This document shows positions 40,513 to 44,520 of a stretch of DNA of 44,520 nucleotides, one piece after another. Position 1 is the first letter of the stretch; each line of letters starts with the position of its first letter. Position numbers and translations under genes: made by a program. The notes under the pieces were generated by a model. The model made no database searches, had not been told where the DNA came from, and was given only the letters and a program-made list of their open reading frames with translations. Origin of the DNA: a virus. The DNA lies in the IMG/VR virus record IMGVR_UViG_3300050821_005195, positions 1 through 44,520 of that record, one strand, 5' to 3'.

Positions 40513-41222
40513 GCGAACTCCGGGTCTACACCGCTCTCGTCGGCATCCTTGGGATTGACGACACGACCCGGGACTTCCGGCTTGTCGCCAAGCCATGTCT
40601 TGTAGCGGGGTAGAATCTTGCCGGGCTTCCCATTCACGAGCACGGATGGGGGACGAAACATCGTGTTGAATGCTTTGACCACATTGCCCTTGTTGTTGTT
40701 GAGAGCGGTTACGCATCCACTCAAGCGCACGATGAAGCGCACGCGGGATGGCGAGATGCCGCCCGCGAGTAGCTCTTCGAGTACGTCGGCATGAATCGGG
40801 AAATCGGGCGGAAAACCTGAGTCGGTTGGGGTTCCATCACACGTATCCATAGACCCTTTAGGGGAATTTGAAGTCGGAGCCGCCTTTACGTCTTCTTCTG
40901 CTTTTCCATTACCATTAACGTTATGTTTTACGTTAAGGGACCGCTCTAAGAGACCGGCTCCCGTTGGCGTCTCTAAGAGAGCGGCCAACATGGACTCTAA
41001 GAAGTCCGGCTCTAAGAGCAACTCTCTTAGAGCGCCTTTAGAGATGAGCGCCGCCGCTACATCGGCATCGCCGCCGTCCGCGTGTGGGCACCAATCCTCG
41101 CACTGGCCACGACGCCCGCAACCATCGCAAAAGGCTTGGCCATCCGAATCCAAAACGTTCCCGTTTTCGTCGGGTTCGCCGCCGAGGAATGTCGTGCCAT
41201 CGGGCGGTGGTGTCGTTGCCAT
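40509..41222 (-). CDS. Zinc-finger protein with iterons in its gene, candidate initiator
   Basis: Encodes 237 residues from ATG 41222, which has GGAG 6 bases upstream. CDGCGRRGQCEDWC (about 40-53) gives four cysteines for one zinc. The C-terminal domain (FPIHADVLEELLAGGISPSR, then VVKAFNTMF) is helical and unrecognised. Bases 40944-41043 carry five to six copies of the near-palindrome CTCTTAGAG, which read as repeated Leu-Leu-Glu, next to an AT-rich stretch. In lambda-like phages the replication origin lies inside the initiator gene, so this could be an initiator with an internal origin. That is inference only. Confidence 0.55.
   Translation of the reverse strand: MATTPPPDGTTFLGGEPDENGNVLDSDGQAFCDGCGRRGQCEDWCPHADGGDADVAAALISKGALRELLLEPDFLESMLAALLETPTGAGLLERSLNVKHNVNGNGKAEEDVKAAPTSNSPKGSMDTCDGTPTDSGFPPDFPIHADVLEELLAGGISPSRVRFIVRLSGCVTALNNNKGNVVKAFNTMFRPPSVLVNGKPGKILPRYKTWLGDKPEVPGRVVNPKDADESGVDPEFA
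40915..41043. repeat. Iteron-like repeats and AT-rich stretch inside a gene
   Basis: CTCTAAGAG occurs at 40944, 40971, 40995 (one mismatch) and 41010, and inverted at 41024, with a degenerate copy at 41035. The last pair forms a perfect 10-bp inverted repeat (41009-41033). An inverted repeat TTAACGT-ACGTTAA (40915-40936) lies in the adjacent AT-rich stretch. The layout, iterons beside AT-rich DNA, resembles phage and plasmid replication origins. Confidence 0.6.
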
Positions 41223-41359
41223 GAGAATCTCCATCCCCGCCAACATAGATTTTTGTGATGGTTAGCGGGTTAGGATTTCGGGGCGGTGGGAGGCCCCAAC
41301 CCGCTAAGGAAGGTGAACCCCCACGCCCGCACACCGAAACTCTGTGTGCATAGTACTGA
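41223..41359 (-). promoter_or_regulatory. Element A4 and structured 5' leader
   Basis: Minus-strand TCAGTACTAT (41350-41359) lies 128 bases before the zinc-finger gene. Downstream of it are a small hairpin GCACAC/GTGTGC (41329-41349) and a large one. In the large one TTAGCGGGTT (41262-41271) pairs with AACCCGCTAA (41298-41307), with inner GGGGC/GCCCC stems (41280-41297). No U-tract follows, so it is a leader structure rather than a terminator. Confidence 0.55.
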
Positions 41360-41393
41360 CCTTGGCGGAAAAGTTTTTGGGGAGATTTGATTC

Positions 41394-41428
41394 GGGCAGT
41401 GCTGCCCACCCGCGAGAGACACGGGTGG
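41394..41428 (-). terminator. Paired hairpins after the restriction operon
   Basis: CCACCCG/CGGGTGG (41406-41428) and GGGCAG/CTGCCC (41394-41407) lie directly downstream of the 77-residue gene in transcription order. No clear U-run. Probable end of the methyltransferase/endonuclease transcript. Confidence 0.5.
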
Positions 41429-41434
41429 TGATGC

Positions 41435-41668
41435 TTATTCCGGCTCGGTAAGGGTATCCGCGATGTAGTAAAGCGCCAACGCGACAACCTCACACGGCAT
41501 ACTTTTTAGCGGTTCTTCTTGAGCGACCGCACGGAGTCCGTCTTCCAAACGGCCTCGAACGACTTGAAGCACCATGTTGGAAGACTCTAACCCGATGGAT
41601 TTGTACATACGCCGTGTAAGGGCCTTCCGATTTTCCTGCCATTCTTTCGGCAATTTGACTCTTTTCAT
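41435..41668 (-). CDS. Small hypothetical protein after the restriction gene
   Basis: Encodes 77 residues. The basic N-terminus (MKRVKLPKEWQENRKALTRR) and a helical remainder (VLQVVRGRLEDGLRAVAQEE, then CEVVALALYYIADTL) do not match a restriction controller protein I know. The inverted repeat 41736-41751 lies 68 bases upstream of its ATG. It may belong to the restriction cassette or be independent. Confidence 0.55.
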   Translation of the reverse strand: MKRVKLPKEWQENRKALTRRMYKSIGLESSNMVLQVVRGRLEDGLRAVAQEEPLKSMPCEVVALALYYIADTLTEPE

Positions 41669-41735
41669 GTTTGCCCGTCTCCTCGTCGGGCACTACGGTA
41701 TACCACCGGCCAAAGCGGAAAAACCTGTCGGGAGG

Positions 41736-41751
41736 CAGTACGAAAGTACTG
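41736..41751. promoter_or_regulatory. Inverted repeat A5 (CAGTAC-GTACTG)
   Basis: CAGTACGAAAGTACTG is a perfect 6-bp inverted repeat with a 4-base spacer, between the restriction gene stop and the next gene. CGAAAGTACTG recurs on the other strand at 43882-43892, upstream of the methyltransferase gene. It looks like an operator shared by both ends of the cassette. Confidence 0.5.
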
Positions 41752-41760
41752 ATTTTGGGC

Positions 41761-42909
41761 TTACTTCGCGCCTTCCGCCGCCTTGCGTAGCGTCAAGAAG
41801 GCTTCCTTCAAGGTGTGGCTGACCGCGCTCTCCGGCTCGTGTAGAACCAGCTTTTGGTACTCGTCGAGGAAGTCCGTCCGCAAGCGATGGAAGAGATGCA
41901 GGAAGTGACCGATGAACCCCAAGCATCCGAGAATCGCTATCTCGACACCACCCAAGTCCTCGTAGAGACTCACGGCGTACTCCCACACGTCGGGGTCAAT
42001 CTTGTCCGTGGTGATGAACACGTAGTGCTGAATCGTCTTCTTGTGGACCTTAATCTTCTCGATGGCGTTGTTGATGTCGCCCTTCGAGACGGCCTTCATC
42101 TTCATCTCGTAGGCGGTCACCACGTCGTCGTCGCCGACCAACGTGATTTCCAAGTCACCAGCGGCTCCGGTCTGCTTGTCGGCGGCGTTGTGTGAGTGCA
42201 CGTGCAAGACTCGCTCCCCCAAACGCTCTTGGGCAGCGTTGTAAGCTGCGGCAACGATGAGCACCGGCAGCCGTGCGGAGTTCTTGCAATCAAGGTGCTG
42301 GTGGAGAAGCCTCACAATGTCTTCCGCTGAGAGCGGTAGCTTATCCGTGGTACGTTTCAAATCCTTGAGCAGATTCTTGATGGATATGTCCCGCTTGTCC
42401 CGCTCCAGAATGAGGAGCCTCATGGTCTCATCCATGACGTTCTGCGCCGAGACCCGGTTCTTCTGGATGTCGTCGAATAGTTGGAGCACGGCCTCGTACA
42501 TTTCGGCTGGACGGCCTTCTAATTCCACGTCGGTGGTGAGCACGATGTTCTTCGTGCGGAAGCCCGGAGTCAGGAAAGCGGTCGTGGAATTGATTGGCAA
42601 CTCGTAAGGCTTGCTCTTCAAAGCCTCGACATAGCGTTCGTCGTATAGCCGACCCGAGTAATTGTCTTTGCCCGCGTCGCCGGTGATGTCGGTGTAAGGC
42701 TTCCGAATGTCTAACTTGGGGTTGTCAATCTTTGCGAGGGAGCAAGCGAGGAGCGCACGGACTCCAGCACGATTCTTGAGGCAGAGTGCTACGGTCTCGA
42801 TGCGTTTCAGGATTTTAGCGTCGGTAACGAATGGCTTCGTGAGTTGTTTCAGTGCTCGGGTGTAGGAGTCATTCAGAATCTTTGAAGAGCCATCCATTGC
42901 CGTTGCCAT
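41761..42909 (-). CDS. Putative type II restriction endonuclease (SacI-family-like)
   Basis: Encodes 382 residues. A PD-(D/E)xK-like core is visible: GDLEITLVG (251-259, Asp252) and AYEMKMK (266-272, Glu268 and Lys270). The rest is helical, with PYTDITGDAGKDNYSGRLYD (about 71-90) and LSAEDIVRLLHQHL (193-206). Its order of elements recalls proteins annotated as SacI-family endonucleases. It overlaps the end of the methyltransferase gene by 41 bases, the arrangement of a type II system with the methyltransferase first. ATG 42897 is an alternative start. Recognition sequence unknown. Confidence 0.72.
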   Translation of the reverse strand: MATAMDGSSKILNDSYTRALKQLTKPFVTDAKILKRIETVALCLKNRAGVRALLACSLAKIDNPKLDIRKPYTDITGDAGKDNYSGRLYDERYVEALKSKPYELPINSTTAFLTPGFRTKNIVLTTDVELEGRPAEMYEAVLQLFDDIQKNRVSAQNVMDETMRLLILERDKRDISIKNLLKDLKRTTDKLPLSAEDIVRLLHQHLDCKNSARLPVLIVAAAYNAAQERLGERVLHVHSHNAADKQTGAAGDLEITLVGDDDVVTAYEMKMKAVSKGDINNAIEKIKVHKKTIQHYVFITTDKIDPDVWEYAVSLYEDLGGVEIAILGCLGFIGHFLHLFHRLRTDFLDEYQKLVLHEPESAVSHTLKEAFLTLRKAAEGAK

Positions 42910-43792
42910 TCGACTTTACCGCCTTCGTCGGGTCGTAGTTAGTCCACAGGACTTCAACCCGCTTCCCCTTGGTTGCGTGATTCGTCTTCTCGGGGCTGAC
43001 GGTCTTCCACCAGTACTTAGCCGGGTACAACCTATCCATAAGGTCGCATTGGTAGTTTGAGATGGCAACCATGCCACGGCAAGCATTTAATACTTTTGCG
43101 AGGCGGCGATGTTGCTCATCAGTCATCTCGTGCCCGTAGGCTTTGGAGTCGCCTCGGGTCTCGTGGACGTATGGAGGGTCACAATAGAACAAAGTTGTCG
43201 GTGAGTCGTATAGCTCGATGACATCCTCGGCGGGACGGTTCTCAATCTGGACACGGAGCAGCCTCAGTGCAATTTTGGGGAGTGCTTCGACGCCGCCAAG
43301 CCAACGGCTAATGACACCGCTCATCCCGGCTCGGCTCGTGTCCTTGCAATTCGCCCATCGTCCGACCGATGCGGTCTGAGCCAGTCCCGTCCTGACCTGT
43401 CGTGCACGGATGTAGAACCGACGAGCACGCTCGAATGGGGAGCAAGTGGGGTCGAGTTTGCAGGCGAGCGCGAACTCCTCACGAGAGAATGGCGTCAAGC
43501 CAATGGCTTCGACAAGTTTTTCTTTCTCGTCGCGGAGCACACGGAAGAAGTTGCAAACCTCGCCGTCCAAATCGTTGTAGCTCTCGATAGCGGCTGGTTT
43601 GCGATTGAGAAGGACGGCACCCGAACCCGAGAACGGCTCGCAGTAGTGATGGCAATGCGGGAGCAAGGGGAGCAGCCAATCGAGATGGGAGAATTTACCG
43701 CCGTACCAACCGAAGGGAATGAGTTTCTTTGTGGTGAGAGAAGAGACAGCGGGCGGTGTTCCTTTTCTCAGAGCCGGTGTTGCCGATGCCAT
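42869..43792 (-). CDS. DNA adenine N6-methyltransferase (Dam-like, D12 class)
   Basis: Encodes 307 residues. Motif X is IPFGWYGGKFSHLDWLL (25-41), the AdoMet-binding motif I is CEPFSGSGAV (51-60), and catalytic motif IV is FYCDPPYV (202-209). The order X, I, target region, IV is that of class alpha (Dam/DpnM) enzymes. GAGG lies 6 bases before ATG 43792. First gene of the rightmost operon and placed next to attR; the overlapping downstream gene looks like a partner endonuclease. It could alternatively protect phage DNA as an orphan enzyme. Confidence 0.94.
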   Translation of the reverse strand: MASATPALRKGTPPAVSSLTTKKLIPFGWYGGKFSHLDWLLPLLPHCHHYCEPFSGSGAVLLNRKPAAIESYNDLDGEVCNFFRVLRDEKEKLVEAIGLTPFSREEFALACKLDPTCSPFERARRFYIRARQVRTGLAQTASVGRWANCKDTSRAGMSGVISRWLGGVEALPKIALRLLRVQIENRPAEDVIELYDSPTTLFYCDPPYVHETRGDSKAYGHEMTDEQHRRLAKVLNACRGMVAISNYQCDLMDRLYPAKYWWKTVSPEKTNHATKGKRVEVLWTNYDPTKAVKSNGNGNGWLFKDSE

Positions 43793-43818
43793 TTGTCCTC
43801 GCCAGCCGAATGATAAAC

Positions 43819-43837
43819 AACTTAGGCCCTAAGTTGC
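43819..43837. promoter_or_regulatory. Operator-like inverted repeat before the methyltransferase
   Basis: CAACTTAG-GCC-CTAAGTTG is a perfect 8-bp inverted repeat with a 3-base spacer, ending 27 bases upstream of the methyltransferase ATG. It may bind a repressor or the methyltransferase itself. Confidence 0.6.
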
Positions 43838-43876
43838 AAACGATTTTATTTCGCTTTTCTATCGCCTGTGGACAAA

Positions 43877-43904
43877 GTTGGCAGTACTTTCGAGCCAACA
43901 GTAC
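43877..43904. repeat. Composite repeat upstream of the methyltransferase
   Basis: GTTGGC (43877-43882) and GCCAAC (43894-43899) form an inverted repeat; each runs into a direct repeat CAGTAC (43882 and 43899). The region lies between the methyltransferase start and attR, next to a + strand promoter. Confidence 0.5.
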
Positions 43905-43908
43905 GGAC

Positions 43909-43937
43909 TTGACATTCAAACCCACCTATGCAATACT
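43909..43937 (+). promoter_or_regulatory. Outward promoter near attR
   Basis: Perfect -35 TTGACA (43909-43914), 17-base spacer and -10 AATACT (43932-43937, four of six consensus bases). It points out of the prophage across attR. In circular phage DNA the same promoter would lie about 105 bases upstream of int. Confidence 0.6.
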
Positions 43938-43968
43938 GGTTCCGAACTTAAATCTCGGCTTCCTCTCA

Positions 43969-43994
43969 GGGTTCGAATCCCACCCTCTCCGCCA
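43969..43994 (+). other. attR core (26-bp tRNA fragment)
   Basis: Exact copy of bases 73-98. Only the 3' part of the tRNA is present, so this is not a functional tRNA gene. Marks the right end of the prophage. Confidence 0.93.
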
Positions 43995-44213
43995 CTTCCT
44001 TTACTTTCTCGCACTTACAACTGGACTGTACCAATGTGGCGCAATTTCCATTGCGCACTGTCCCAAAGACACTCTCGCCATTCGCCTCAAGTCCAAGCCT
44101 CCTGCAAGTGCAACAATTCAAGCAACTTATAGCTCACCCACCGAAGAGTTCTCCCGCCATATGGACTGCCCATTGCTCTACAAGTGAGTGTCGCCACTTG
44201 CGAGGAATTTGCC
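43995..44213. other. Host intergenic region
   Basis: Chromosomal sequence right of attR, 219 bases, no credible gene. It contains a 7-bp inverted repeat GCGCAAT/ATTGCGC (44039-44056) without a U-tract. In the uninfected host this region would follow the tRNA-Ser gene directly. Confidence 0.6.
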
Positions 44214-44520
44214 TTGAAGAACCAGCCTTATCCGCTTAGCCAGAAATGGTCTCGCGTTCAGCTGCCATGGATATTCACGTTCCTTGCCGGAGCATTGTTC
44301 TTTGCTTCGCCAATTCGCTCACAGGAGCGACGTCCAGACTGGCAGACAGAAGTGAGGAAATACGCCGAGACGCAAGACTGGACTGCCGCAATGAGAATTG
44401 TCGAGCGGGAACTCGCGCGGAACCCGCAAGACCTGGACGTACGCGCGTGGCATGCGCGTGTTCTGACTTGGTCCGGTCATCTAGCGGAAGCGGAGAAAGA
44501 ATACCTGGCAATCTTGGACT
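44214..44520 (+). CDS. Exported TPR protein, YaiO-like (partial)
   Basis: Open reading frame to the window end, 102 residues visible. Start TTG 44214 with GAGG 8 bases upstream. Residues about 12-38 form a signal peptide (basic KWSR, then LPWIFTFLAGALFFASP, cleavage likely near the following RSQE). A TPR-like segment follows (DWTAAMRIVERELARNPQDL, then ARVLTWSGHLAEAEKEYLAI). The W-S-G/AEAEKEY pattern is common in YaiO-type outer-membrane beta-barrel proteins. It is a host gene beyond attR. Confidence 0.7.
   Translation, partial: MKNQPYPLSQKWSRVQLPWIFTFLAGALFFASPIRSQERRPDWQTEVRKYAETQDWTAAMRIVERELARNPQDLDVRAWHARVLTWSGHLAEAEKEYLAILD

Noticed and set aside
43186-43197. CACAATAGAACA, a partial match to the late-type word
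   Set aside because: It encodes the conserved LFYCDPP motif of the methyltransferase and diverges right after the core.

Overview
The window holds one complete temperate phage genome integrated in a bacterial chromosome. At the left end is an intact tRNA-Ser(CGA) gene (9-98). Its last 26 bases (73-98) recur exactly at 43969-43994, and a tyrosine integrase starts 46 bases inside the left copy. These are the attL and attR sites of a prophage of about 43.9 kb. Host sequence resumes at 43995, where an exported TPR protein starts on TTG at 44214 and runs off the window. That protein resembles the start of YaiO-type outer-membrane proteins, and the tail-fibre C-terminus has a style I associate with Acidobacteriota phages. 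The host is therefore probably an acidobacterium or a similar GC-rich soil bacterium, but this is an inference with low to moderate confidence.

Layout. (1) Left end, + strand: integrase and a 51-residue membrane protein. (2) A short minus-strand operon of two tandem sigma-70-like proteins and a glycosyltransferase-like protein, divergent from a small basic protein gene (3003-3191, +). (3) From 3193 to 34841, all on the minus strand, the virion genes of a short-tailed (podovirus-type) phage. In transcription order they are fibre, small and large terminase, portal, scaffold, major capsid, a phage GroES, adaptor, a giant nozzle protein of 2275 residues, and three putative internal (ejected) proteins. 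(4) 34844-36937: small zinc-binding and membrane proteins around a 359-base noncoding island rich in repeats. (5) 36934-41668: small genes, a GH24 lysozyme, an endonuclease VII-like gene, a KTSC-domain protein, and a zinc-finger protein gene that carries iteron-like repeats inside its coding sequence. (6) Next to attR, an overlapping methyltransferase and restriction-endonuclease pair (41761-43792).

Most genes are coupled by TAATG or ATGA overlaps, so control probably lies at a few promoters. Two families of repeated intergenic words stand out. One is GGCGTTCTATTRYGGG (five minus-strand copies plus a related + copy), which precedes gene blocks across the late region and the lysis genes. The other is TCAGTANTAT (four copies plus a variant), confined to the right-hand module. 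Together with two phage-encoded sigma-like proteins they suggest a dedicated phage transcription programme, which is the most interesting hypothesis here. A TTGACA-N17-AATACT promoter pointing out of the right end would read into int only when the genome is circular.

I recognise no DNA polymerase, helicase, primase or CI-type repressor. Replication and lysogeny control must rest on host proteins or on the unrecognised small genes.
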